Positions 45,097-52,976 of a stretch of DNA of 64,000 bases are shown here, piece by piece (the stretch's first letter is position 1; the number at the start of each line of letters is the position of its first letter). Both the position numbers and the translations under genes were made by a program. This DNA comes from an uncultured Alphaproteobacteria bacterium (GTDB taxonomy: Bacteria > Pseudomonadota > Alphaproteobacteria > RF32 > CAG-239): assembly GCA_944391505.1 (NCBI GenBank), contig CALXTV010000004.1, positions 17,128 through 81,127 of the forward strand, written 5' to 3'. Below the pieces are notes generated by a model, which had not been told where the DNA came from, did no database searches, and saw only the letters and a program-made list of their open reading frames with translations.

Positions 45097-47213
45097 CTCT
45101 GGTTCAGAACCTGCGTCAGAGCTGCTGCCGCATCCAGACGGTAAACATCTCGATAATTGTCCTTAAGCGGATATTTGTCGCTTATGTCCAGAGCAAAAAT
45201 GTTGGCCTGCTGCGCGGCAAAGTCGCGTCCCAAAGAAAGAGCCTGGGCATTGTCAATCAGATAATCGCGAAAAGACAGAGCATCTTTAATGTTGTTTTTC
45301 ATTAGGCCGCTGCGTTTGGCAAAAATGCCGGTATAGGCGAATATAATGTAAATCATTGCCAGCAGCAGCAAAGCCGAAACCGGATGAATGTAAACGGACA
45401 GAACCATCAGCGTAAAAACGATAATCAGCAGGGCAAAAACTTTGCTGATCCACCGAAACAGCACCGAACGGAAATTCAGTTTCAAAATCCAGATATAAAA
45501 GGCCAGCGTAATGCTGCAGGCCAGTTCTATGGCAAAAATCTGTCCGAAACTGACGGCCAGCATGGCAACCGCCGCTTCAGACAGCAGCAGCATGCCGATA
45601 CTGAAAAACAAGTAGCCGGCGCTGAGTTTCAGGGACAAATTTTTGAAACGGTTCAGCGTAATTTTTTCAATTAACTTAAAGGCACGTTTGAACTTGAGCA
45701 AGTTTGGCTTGTCTGCGCGCACAACCGTGTCTTTTCCCGGGAAAAGAGCGACAATGGCTTTGCGCTCGCGGTGTTCCAGAGATTTGAGATCGTCAGTCTT
45801 CTTTATCAGCATGACGCTGTCGTCGGTTTTTTGAATATCAATAATGTTTTTGCGAAACAACTCCAGCAGCCAGGAAGCAAAAGACATATTGTCAAAAGTG
45901 CCGTTAATGAGATAGCGCAGCATTGGTGCCGTCCGTCGCATTCCTGTTTTAAGCCGCGAATGTCCGGCGCTGATATAGCGCCATGAAATGATGTAAGAAA
46001 TCAAAATTGCGGCCAGCCCGGCCAATGCAAAAAGAATATCGCCGTAATCGTCAATAAACCAGGAAAAGTGTTTGCCGAAATCAGGCGGCAGCAAATCGGT
46101 TTTCGGCAGTGATACGATAAGGTGCATGCCTTCGCCGATAAACAAAGGCACCTGCGCCGCAAAACCAAGCGTGTTGTCCGCACCTTTGGTAACAAAAGCG
46201 CCGTCGGTCGTCAGCCTTCCCGGATAACCGAGCAGAATATTTTGGCTGAGAGCCGGGCTTGTGCCGGGCAGGCTGACGGAAGCGCCGGCATTTGACACGA
46301 CCAGATTCCAGGAGCTTCCGGTAACGTCCCAGTAAAATTCGTTAAAATCGTCATAATACCAAAGTTGCCGGTCAACCAGATATGCAAAATTATAAGTATA
46401 GATTCCCGGCGCCAGCGTATATTCTTCTTTCGGGGTCAGAAGAATTTTGTCCCCGGCTTCTTCGGCTTTGTAAGGAACTTCCTGTCCGTTGACGGTAACC
46501 GAAAGCAAAGTCAGGTCAATTTTGTTGCGAACGCCGATGCGTGAGGTTGAATATTTTGAAATGGCGCGTGACAGGCCGTTTTTAAGCTTTTCACCGTTGG
46601 CAATGACCGTAATGGTCTCGTTGATGCCGATGACGCCGGTCGGCAGAATTTCGATTTTGCTGAACAGATAAGGAATATGCTCCCTGGCGGGAACCAGTGT
46701 CTGCGTACCATTGGGCAGTTCGACGTTAACTACCGGAAAATCAGGCGCCGCCCATTCTTTTTTTTGTTCCTCGACGGAAGGTTTGTCATTGATGTAGTAA
46801 TAAACGTCGTCATAAGGTTCGTTGATGTCGCCGGGAACTTTCTCTTCCGTCCCCGAAATACGTTTCATGGCATTGTCATAAATCTTTTCGAAAGTCGATT
46901 TTTTGCTCTCTTTAAGCATATTGATATATTCGGCGCTGTGCTGCACGTCGATGGACTTCATGTTGTCCAGGTCTTCGTTTTCGTCAAGTTTGGTAATCAC
47001 GACGGTTTTGAGGCGCTCCTTAATAAAAGCGTCCATCTCTGCCTTGTTTTCACCGGTCGGAATCCGCGGGTCGATAATCGGTTCGGCGTCTTTGGGTGCT
47101 TGAGCCTCACGGGCGCGGAGTTCGTCGACGCTGCTGATTTCGGTCGTTGCCGCCGTCGCTGAAAAAATCGGAAACAACAGACTGAAACAAATGGCAGGAA
47201 AAAGTTTTTTCAT
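45060..47213 (-). CDS. DUF2207-type membrane protein
   Basis: A 717-aa protein with a signal peptide (residues 1-21), a long extracytoplasmic beta-rich part (about 22-395) with blocks typical of DUF2207 (IEILPTGVIGINETITV, the later FAYLVDRQLWYYDDFNEFYWDVTGSSW), a first membrane segment near 396-416, a cytoplasmic segment (about 420-520), then several membrane helices (about 525-640). Proteins of this type are predicted membrane proteins of unknown role. The gene is convergent with the membrane-protein pair and overlaps it by 37 bp. Confidence 0.8.
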   Translation of the reverse strand: MKKLFPAICFSLLFPIFSATAATTEISSVDELRAREAQAPKDAEPIIDPRIPTGENKAEMDAFIKERLKTVVITKLDENEDLDNMKSIDVQHSAEYINMLKESKKSTFEKIYDNAMKRISGTEEKVPGDINEPYDDVYYYINDKPSVEEQKKEWAAPDFPVVNVELPNGTQTLVPAREHIPYLFSKIEILPTGVIGINETITVIANGEKLKNGLSRAISKYSTSRIGVRNKIDLTLLSVTVNGQEVPYKAEEAGDKILLTPKEEYTLAPGIYTYNFAYLVDRQLWYYDDFNEFYWDVTGSSWNLVVSNAGASVSLPGTSPALSQNILLGYPGRLTTDGAFVTKGADNTLGFAAQVPLFIGEGMHLIVSLPKTDLLPPDFGKHFSWFIDDYGDILFALAGLAAILISYIISWRYISAGHSRLKTGMRRTAPMLRYLINGTFDNMSFASWLLELFRKNIIDIQKTDDSVMLIKKTDDLKSLEHRERKAIVALFPGKDTVVRADKPNLLKFKRAFKLIEKITLNRFKNLSLKLSAGYLFFSIGMLLLSEAAVAMLAVSFGQIFAIELACSITLAFYIWILKLNFRSVLFRWISKVFALLIIVFTLMVLSVYIHPVSALLLLAMIYIIFAYTGIFAKRSGLMKNNIKDALSFRDYLIDNAQALSLGRDFAAQQANIFALDISDKYPLKDNYRDVYRLDAAAALTQVLNQSYSGRSPGRRQK

Positions 47214-47302
47214 AACTTCAAAACCTTTGTTAACAAATAAAACATATTTGCTAGTATAAAGTACAGATATTAAGAAAAGAATAAATTTTATAAGGAGTTT
47301 TG

Positions 47303-48037
47303 ATGATGTCAGACCAGATTGCCGCGATAATTCTGGGTGCCGGCAAGGGCACCCGCATGAAATCCGATTTGCCCAAGGTAATGATGCCGCTGGCCGGCAA
47401 GCCGATGATCCGTCACCCGATAGACACGCTGGAACAAATGGGCGTAAAGAAAATTGTCGTCGTTACCGCGCCCGACGGCGAAATGGTTCGCAAAGAGGTC
47501 GCGCCGCACGAAAGCTGTATTCAGGAGCAGCAGCTGGGCACCGGTCATGCTGTTCTTTCTGCCAAAAAGTTGATGAAAGGTTTTGACGGCGCCGTACTGG
47601 TTATCTTCGGTGACAACCCGATTATCACCAAAGAAACTTACCAAATGGCCGCCGATAAGGTCAAGGAAGGCTATGCCGTCGTTGTCCTCGGCTTCCGTCC
47701 GGCTGATGCCGCCCGCTACGGACGTCTGGTTATGGAAAACGGCGAACTCAAAAAGATTGTCGAGTTCAAAGACGCCACCGACGCCGAAAAGGCCATTAAT
47801 CTCTGCAATTCTGGCTGCATGTGCTTTGACGGCAAAACCATGTTTGAACTTTTGGAAGCAATCGGTAATGAAAATGCCGCCGGCGAGTATTATCTTACCG
47901 ATGCGGTGTCCGTTGCCCGGCAGAAAGGGCTGAAATGTACGGTGGTCGAATGTTCGCCGGAAGAAGTTGCCGGCGCCAATACCCGTGAAGAACTGGCACT
48001 TTTGGAGAGCTTTTTGAACAAGAGAAAAAATAAATGA
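47303..48037 (+). CDS. glmU: GlmU-like uridylyltransferase domain only
   Basis: A 244-aa protein matching the N-terminal domain of GlmU: LGAGKGTRMKSDLPKV, QLGTGHAV, GDNP, YGRLVMENGELKKIVEFKDA, NSG, GEYYLTDAV. Domain 2, the left-handed beta-helix acetyltransferase of normal GlmU (about 200 more residues), is absent and the frame ends cleanly. It should make UDP-GlcNAc from UTP and GlcNAc-1-P but would need a separate source of the acetylated substrate. AAGGAG precedes ATG 47303. It overlaps the next gene by 4 nt. Confidence 0.85.
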   Translation: MMSDQIAAIILGAGKGTRMKSDLPKVMMPLAGKPMIRHPIDTLEQMGVKKIVVVTAPDGEMVRKEVAPHESCIQEQQLGTGHAVLSAKKLMKGFDGAVLVIFGDNPIITKETYQMAADKVKEGYAVVVLGFRPADAARYGRLVMENGELKKIVEFKDATDAEKAINLCNSGCMCFDGKTMFELLEAIGNENAAGEYYLTDAVSVARQKGLKCTVVECSPEEVAGANTREELALLESFLNKRKNK

Positions 48038-48516
48038 TAACCTTTGTCAAACATCACTGGTTTGGGCTGATTCTGTCACTGTTTATGCTGGCCTACCTGC
48101 TTGTTTTTGTGCTGGTTCTGCTGTCGCCGCGCTACGATGCGCAAAAACGGGGCTTTATTCCCTGTACGGAAGCCATGGCCGAACGGCTTATCGACTGCAA
48201 CAACAGCGCCTGGTGCATGCTTAAGACCATTGCCGAAAACAGTTGGTGCGATGCCCGGGTTGTCGGCAGCGGTTTTAAAAACTGGCTGCAGGATAAACAG
48301 GAAACGCCTTGGGCAAACTATCTGTTTGAACCGGAACAGACGGCCCCGGACGAAGAAAACGAAATGGACGAGGGACTGCGCGAATTTTATGCCCAGACCC
48401 CGGACGTTGAGGCTTCCATGAGGAATCTTCGTCGTTTGAACCGTGAGCTTGAAGAAAAGATTAAAGAGAGTGAAGAAAAGGAAATAAAAGAGTATGAGCA
48501 GCAAAAACAACAATAA
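48034..48516 (+). CDS. Membrane-anchored hypothetical protein
   Basis: A 160-aa protein with one N-terminal membrane segment (residues about 9-32, FGLILSLFMLAYLLVFVLVLL), an extracytoplasmic part containing three or four cysteines (IPCTEAMAERLIDCNNSAWCMLK, SWC), and a long charged helix at the end (RRLNRELEEKIKESEEKEIKEYE). Overlaps glmU by 4 nt (ATGA) and pepF by 23 nt, so the three are one translational unit. No family recognised. Confidence 0.7.
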   Translation: MITFVKHHWFGLILSLFMLAYLLVFVLVLLSPRYDAQKRGFIPCTEAMAERLIDCNNSAWCMLKTIAENSWCDARVVGSGFKNWLQDKQETPWANYLFEPEQTAPDEENEMDEGLREFYAQTPDVEASMRNLRRLNRELEEKIKESEEKEIKEYEQQKQQ

Positions 48517-50287
48517 TCTTCCCGCCTGGGATTTGTCCGATATGTATAAGGGCACCGATGATCCGAAAATTAGCGCCGATTTGGAAAAGATCAGAAAAGG
48601 GGCGCTTTCTTTTGCCAAAAAATACAAAGGAAAACTGGCCGGTCTGACCGCTTCGGAGTTCCTTTCCGCGCTGAAGGCCGTAGAGAAAATGTCGGTGCTG
48701 GGCAGCATGCTTGGTGAGTTTGCCTATCTGAACATGGTTACGCAGATGAAAAACAAAGACGCAATGGCTTTTTATCAAAACATCAGCGAAAAACTGACCG
48801 ACTACAGCAAACCGACCATTTTTTTCAGTTTGGAAATCAACCGGCTTCCCGAAGCCAAAATCAAAGAATGGCTCAAGGATAAAAAGGTTGCCTTTTACAA
48901 ACCCTGGCTGGACAAAGTTCGCCGCTTCAAAAAATATGAGCTTTCCGAAGCGGTTGAAGAAATTTTGCACGAAAAGTCGGTAACCTCCGGCTCGGCCTGG
49001 GTGCGGCTGTATGAGGAAACGTCGTCGCGTCTGGTTTTCACGGTTGACGGCAAGCAGTATAATGATGCCGAAATCAGCAAGCTGCTGCTGAACAAAGATC
49101 CGCAGATTCGCGAAAAGGCGGGCAAAGAATTAAACCGTGTCTGCAAAGAGAACGCGCCGCTGTTTACGATGATTTACAACATGGTCATCAAGGACAAGGC
49201 CATCGAAGACGAAAAACGCGGCTTCAAACGCCCGGTTTCCGAACGCAACCTGGCCGAAAACGTCAAGGATTCGACGGTAGACGTCTTGGCGCAGACGGTA
49301 CGCGAAAATTATAAAAACATCGCGCATCGTTTTTACAAGCTGAAAGCCAAATGGCTGGGCGTCGACAAAATTCAGTACTGGGATCGCAACGCGCCGCTGC
49401 CTTTCTGCGACGATGCCGAGTACTCCTGGAAAGAAAGCGTCGACATTGTGCTCAATGCCTACAAAGAGTTTTCGCCCAAACTTTATAAGATTGCCAAAGA
49501 CTTCTTTGACAATGACTGGATTGACGTGCCGCCTCGCGACGGCAAAAGAAGCGGGGCTTTCTGCGCCTCGGCCACGGCCGAACATCATCCGTATTTGTTG
49601 CTGAATTTTACCGGCAAGCAGAACGATGTTTTGACGCTGGCACATGAACTTGGTCACGGCTGCCATCATCAGCTACGCACCAAAAACGGCGACTTGAACG
49701 AATACAGCCGGATGACTTCCGAAGAAGTTGCTTCGGTTTTTGGCGAGATGATAACTTTTCAGTCGCTGCTGCGCCGTCTGGACGACGACAAGGCAAAGCT
49801 CTGTCTGATTGCCGGCAAAGTCAACGATATGATTAACACGGCGATTCGGCAAATCGCGTTCTATTTCTTCGAAACCCGCTGCCACGAAGAGCGAAAAGAC
49901 GGCGAGCTTTCCGAAGACCGTCTGTGCCAGATATGGCTTGAGGAAATGCGCAACAGCCTGGGACGCTATGTTAATGTAGACGAAAACAGCGCTTATATCT
50001 GGATGCAGGTCGGACACTTTTTCTTCCTGCCTTTCTATGTCTATGCTTATTCTTTTGCCGATTGCCTGGTCAATTCGTTGTATCAGGTCAGTCAGGAGGG
50101 CAGCGTCAAAGACTTCCCTGACAAATATCTGGATATGCTGAGCAAAACCGCAATTACCGATTATGACAAGCTGCTCAAACCTTTCGGTCTCAATCCCGAC
50201 AGCGCCGATTTCTGGAGCAGGGGCTTAAGCCTGATTTCCGGCTATATCGATCAGCTGGAACAGCTTGATAAAAAACTGAAACTGTAA
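48494..50287 (+). CDS. pepF: Oligoendopeptidase F family protein
   Basis: A 597-aa zinc peptidase of the M3B type: HELGH at residues 384-388 (LAHELGHGCHHQL), with the downstream Glu in TSEEVASVFGEM. The N-terminal all-helical part and C-terminal FGLNPDSADFW segment fit the family. It cleaves medium-length peptides in the cytoplasm. Start overlaps the preceding gene; a strong terminator follows 4 nt after the stop. Confidence 0.95.
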   Translation: MSSKNNNNLPAWDLSDMYKGTDDPKISADLEKIRKGALSFAKKYKGKLAGLTASEFLSALKAVEKMSVLGSMLGEFAYLNMVTQMKNKDAMAFYQNISEKLTDYSKPTIFFSLEINRLPEAKIKEWLKDKKVAFYKPWLDKVRRFKKYELSEAVEEILHEKSVTSGSAWVRLYEETSSRLVFTVDGKQYNDAEISKLLLNKDPQIREKAGKELNRVCKENAPLFTMIYNMVIKDKAIEDEKRGFKRPVSERNLAENVKDSTVDVLAQTVRENYKNIAHRFYKLKAKWLGVDKIQYWDRNAPLPFCDDAEYSWKESVDIVLNAYKEFSPKLYKIAKDFFDNDWIDVPPRDGKRSGAFCASATAEHHPYLLLNFTGKQNDVLTLAHELGHGCHHQLRTKNGDLNEYSRMTSEEVASVFGEMITFQSLLRRLDDDKAKLCLIAGKVNDMINTAIRQIAFYFFETRCHEERKDGELSEDRLCQIWLEEMRNSLGRYVNVDENSAYIWMQVGHFFFLPFYVYAYSFADCLVNSLYQVSQEGSVKDFPDKYLDMLSKTAITDYDKLLKPFGLNPDSADFWSRGLSLISGYIDQLEQLDKKLKL

Positions 50288-50290
50288 GAC

Positions 50291-50317
50291 AAAGCCCCTC
50301 GGAAGAGGGGCTTTTTT
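50291..50317 (+). terminator. Terminator of pepF
   Basis: AAAGCCCCTC - GGAA - GAGGGGCTTTTTT, with a GGAA loop. Confidence 0.9.
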
Positions 50318-50604
50318 CAGGCATCTTCTTTGAGGTCGGGATCGCTTTCGCCGTCAAGCAATGTGGCAAAATCAATCGTCATTTCATAATAGTTCAGCAG
50401 CAATAGAAGATAGCCCCAACGAATGTCTCCTTTGCCGATTTCCAATCGGTCAATGGCCCGTATCGGAACGCCAGTCTTATCCTGAACGTGCCTCAGCGAC
50501 AGCCGCAGGTGCTGCCGGCAGGCAAACAACCGTACGCCCAGTGTCCGCCTTAAGGCGGATTGTTTTTGCTGTGATTGGGATATGTATTTTATCTGATTCA
50601 TCAT
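50317..50604 (-). CDS. Small helix-turn-helix protein
   Basis: A 95-aa protein with an XRE/Cro-like HTH: LRLSLRHVQDKTGVPIRAIDRLEIGKGDIRWGYLLLLLNYYEMT. Start ATG 50604 has GGGAG at good spacing (another ATG lies 3 nt in). The N-terminal 25 residues are basic and polar, the C-terminal 15 acidic. Immediately upstream on the same strand is a sigma-70-type promoter, a long structured leader and a terminator-like hairpin (50638-50662), so its expression may be attenuated. Target genes unknown. Confidence 0.75.
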   Translation of the reverse strand: MMNQIKYISQSQQKQSALRRTLGVRLFACRQHLRLSLRHVQDKTGVPIRAIDRLEIGKGDIRWGYLLLLLNYYEMTIDFATLLDGESDPDLKEDA

Positions 50605-50637
50605 GTTCAACTCCCTCATGTTTTGTTAAAAACAAAA

Positions 50638-50662
50638 CCGTCTTTTCAAAATGAAAAGACGG
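50638..50662 (-). terminator. Terminator or attenuator hairpin before the HTH gene
   Basis: A perfect 10-bp stem CCGTCTTTTC/GAAAAGACGG with a 5-nt loop, followed on the minus strand by TTTTGTTTTT. It lies 34 nt ahead of the HTH start codon. Confidence 0.7.
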
Positions 50663-50805
50663 AGGAGTTCGAAACTGTGAAAACGCAGTATGCTTATTCG
50701 TCCGCAAAAGCGGCTTATATCGCATCATCCTCCATAAAAGGAGGTTAATTAATGTTTTCAAGGAGTTTCGACACTCCGTCGTCAGCCTAACCATTGCTGA
50801 CGGCA
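50638..50805 (-). ncRNA. Structured leader or small RNA, riboswitch-like
   Basis: In transcript order (minus strand): a 7-bp hairpin (50802-50796 with 50786-50780); the arm 50777-50765, which pairs with 50675-50664 (GGAGTgTCGAAAC with GTTTCGAACTCC, one bulge); inner hairpins CCTCC-TTTTAT-GGAGG (50744-50729) and CCGC-TTTT-GCGG (50713-50702); then a terminator stem (50662-50638) with TTTTGTTTTT. A closed multi-hairpin domain directly followed by a terminator and then a gene start is the layout of riboswitches and attenuators. An independent sRNA is the alternative. The ORFs crossing it look spurious. This fills the 345-bp gap before the PerM-like gene. Confidence 0.55.
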
Positions 50806-50811
50806 GAAATG

Positions 50812-50839
50812 ATTATAAAAGCAGATTTCTATTTTGCAA
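50812..50839 (-). promoter_or_regulatory. Sigma-70-type promoter for the structured leader
   Basis: On the minus strand TTGCAA (50839-50834), a 16-nt spacer and a consensus TATAAT (50817-50812). Transcription would start near 50805, just at the base of the first hairpin. Confidence 0.65.
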
Positions 50840-50949
50840 CGGCTTTTTTGCCTGTATCGTTGCACTGCAAAAATAAAAATATCTGATGATTATTGTAAAA
50901 AAATTTGCTACATAAAAAGAAAGAAGTTTGTTTTTTTTAGGAGATGGCT

Positions 50950-52002
50950 ATGCCTTTCAGCATTTCGCAGTTCATCAAAGTAAACCGGGTTTATTTTATC
51001 TGGGCGGTGTTTATTCTGTTGCTTTATCTTTTTCGGAATATGTTCGGACTGGTGTTTATTACCTTTATCATGTGTTTTATCACGTTCAGCATAACCCGGA
51101 GCATTCGCCGGAAATATCGCTGGAACCGGCGCGGTGTGGTCGTTTCGATTTATGTCCTGTTTTTACTGGGAGTTGTAACCTTTTTGGCGTTGATTCCCTC
51201 GCGCATTTTTTCGGAAACGATTAATTTTACCGAGCAGCTTCCTAACAGTATCCAGACTTTGAAGTCCTGGGTAGACAACAAATTCGGCGACAACGAAATC
51301 ATTGCGCCTTTGTTGGGGCAGATTAAAACGGTGCTGCTGCCCGAAACCAGCGTTGTCAGCGCCTGGAACCTTGTCCGCGAAGTGCTGGAAAAAGGGCTGC
51401 ACTATTTCGGTTGGTTTTTTCTGGCCATGCTGTTTAGCTTTCTCATTATGTTCGATTTACCGCACTTGTTCAAAGGCGTGCGGCATCTGCGTTATACAAA
51501 GCTTTCCGAGGCTTATCACGAAACGGCGGACAGCATTGTCCTTTTTGCCGGGGTTGTCGGTGAAAATTTCCGTGCCCAGCTGATGATTTCGGCAATTAAT
51601 ACCACCCTGACAGCCATTTGCCTGCATTTTCTCGGAATAAATGCCATAGCCCTGTTGTGCACGCTGGTTTTTATCTGCGGGCTGATTCCCGTTTTGGGAA
51701 TGATAATCTCTTCGGTGCCGATTGTCCTTATGGCCATCAACAGCGGTGGCATGGAATTGGGGCTTTGGGCGGTCGTGATGATTATTGCCATTCATATGAT
51801 TGAAACTTATGTGCTCAATCCGCGTATCGTATCCTCGGTAATGCACATCAATCCGGTCATGACGCTGATTATCCTCTATATTGCACACAGCCTTATCGGT
51901 ATGTGGGGTATGTTGCTCGGTGTGCCGATTGCTGTTTACATTTATCGTAAGATAGGCAGGCCGTCCGCGGCTCGGCGGCGGAAACAAGAAAAACGCGCCT
52001 GA
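50950..52002 (+). CDS. AI-2E/PerM family permease
   Basis: A 350-aa membrane protein of the PerM/AI-2 exporter family: two N-terminal helices, a cytoplasmic or periplasmic segment (about residues 90-140), then FLIMFDLP, a GVVGENFRAQLMISAIN stretch and the family-typical LIPVLGMIISSVPIVLMA and NPRIVSSVMHINPVMTLI. The transported molecule is unknown for most members. Two ATGs (50944 and 50950) are in frame; AGGAG at 50939-50943 leaves room only for ATG 50950. Divergent from the structured leader. Confidence 0.85.
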   Translation: MPFSISQFIKVNRVYFIWAVFILLLYLFRNMFGLVFITFIMCFITFSITRSIRRKYRWNRRGVVVSIYVLFLLGVVTFLALIPSRIFSETINFTEQLPNSIQTLKSWVDNKFGDNEIIAPLLGQIKTVLLPETSVVSAWNLVREVLEKGLHYFGWFFLAMLFSFLIMFDLPHLFKGVRHLRYTKLSEAYHETADSIVLFAGVVGENFRAQLMISAINTTLTAICLHFLGINAIALLCTLVFICGLIPVLGMIISSVPIVLMAINSGGMELGLWAVVMIIAIHMIETYVLNPRIVSSVMHINPVMTLIILYIAHSLIGMWGMLLGVPIAVYIYRKIGRPSAARRRKQEKRA

Positions 52003-52020
52003 CCGGCGCGTTTTTCTTTT
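51991..52020. terminator. Bidirectional terminator at the PerM-like/VirB8-like junction
   Basis: ACGCGCC - TGACC - GGCGCGT with A and T runs on both sides; it overlaps the last codons of the permease gene. Confidence 0.7.
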
Positions 52021-52022
52021 GC

Positions 52023-52799
52023 TTATTTATAAAGTTCTTCGGTAACTTTTTTGGCCGTTTCCAGATAATGCGCCGAGGTTTCCGGCGTACCGTGATAAGC
52101 CAGCGAAAAATTGTTGACCAGAAAACCGTAAGGATTGAGAATTCCGTCTTCTTTGCGGATAAAGGGAATTTTAACGTAGATGATGCGCATTGTGGCGCGC
52201 CAGATGTTGATAATCGGATAATCGTATTCCGGCAGATAGTCAAGCGTGCGGAACTGCACCTGCCACAAGCCCCTTGCCAGCGGTTTTATCCACTCGATTT
52301 CAACGTCGCGTTGCAAAGATTTTTCGCGAAACTGCATAATGTTGTTTTGCACGTCGTTTTTGGCAAAGTCGTCATAGACGTCGCGCGCCGAATACCAATA
52401 TAAAGTGTTTCCCTTGGCCCAGCGATTAATGAGTTCGTCATAATCCGACGTAACGATATAGCGCAGCATAATATATTCTGTTATATGTTCTTCGGTAATC
52501 AGGTCGCTGACCGGATAGTCGATTTCGGCGGGCTGCACCTGTTCAAGCATGCTGAAATATTTGTTAATCTGAAACAGTCGCGGATAAACGGTGCGCTGCG
52601 GCAGCAGCAGATAGATTGTGGCGGCCAGCATCATGTTGAAGCTGATGCTCAGACAGGACAAAATGACCAGCACCCGCGATGTCCAAAGATAGCGCCGCTC
52701 CGGCATGGCCTCGACATGAACGCGTTCCGGATACAGTCCGAGCTCGTCGGGGCTCTGTTTTTCTTTGTATTTAAAAATAGTATTAAAAATTTCGAACAT
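52023..52799 (-). CDS. VirB8-like protein (orphan)
   Basis: A 258-aa bitopic protein with a cytosolic N-terminus (1-40), one membrane segment (about 41-66) and a periplasmic domain fitting the VirB8/NTF2-like fold: ITEYIMLRYIVTSDYDELINRWAKGNTLYWYSARDVYDDF, WQVQFRTLDYL, and the late NPYGFLVNNFSLAY. VirB8 is an inner-membrane assembly factor of type IV secretion systems. No other virB genes are adjacent; alphaproteobacteria of the Rickettsiales kind often have scattered VirB8 copies, so it may belong to a system elsewhere. Start ATG 52799 lacks a strong Shine-Dalgarno. Confidence 0.7.
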   Translation of the reverse strand: MFEIFNTIFKYKEKQSPDELGLYPERVHVEAMPERRYLWTSRVLVILSCLSISFNMMLAATIYLLLPQRTVYPRLFQINKYFSMLEQVQPAEIDYPVSDLITEEHITEYIMLRYIVTSDYDELINRWAKGNTLYWYSARDVYDDFAKNDVQNNIMQFREKSLQRDVEIEWIKPLARGLWQVQFRTLDYLPEYDYPIINIWRATMRIIYVKIPFIRKEDGILNPYGFLVNNFSLAYHGTPETSAHYLETAKKVTEELYK

Positions 52800-52976
52800 T
52801 ATGCTGACTTCTGCCTTAATAATCCGCTACCCGAATATTTTATACATGAAAGTTGAATAAAAGCAAATAAATACTGTTCAGATTCAAAATATTGATATAA
52901 ACATAACATAGAAACCTTGCGTTCCGGTGAACGCGGGGCTGCTTTAATATATGTACATATCAGGGATTTTAAAGTA

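Noticed and set aside
50477..50794. 105-codon minus-strand ORF through the structured leader
   Set aside because: It crosses the hairpins and the start of the HTH gene in another frame; its translation is not protein-like.
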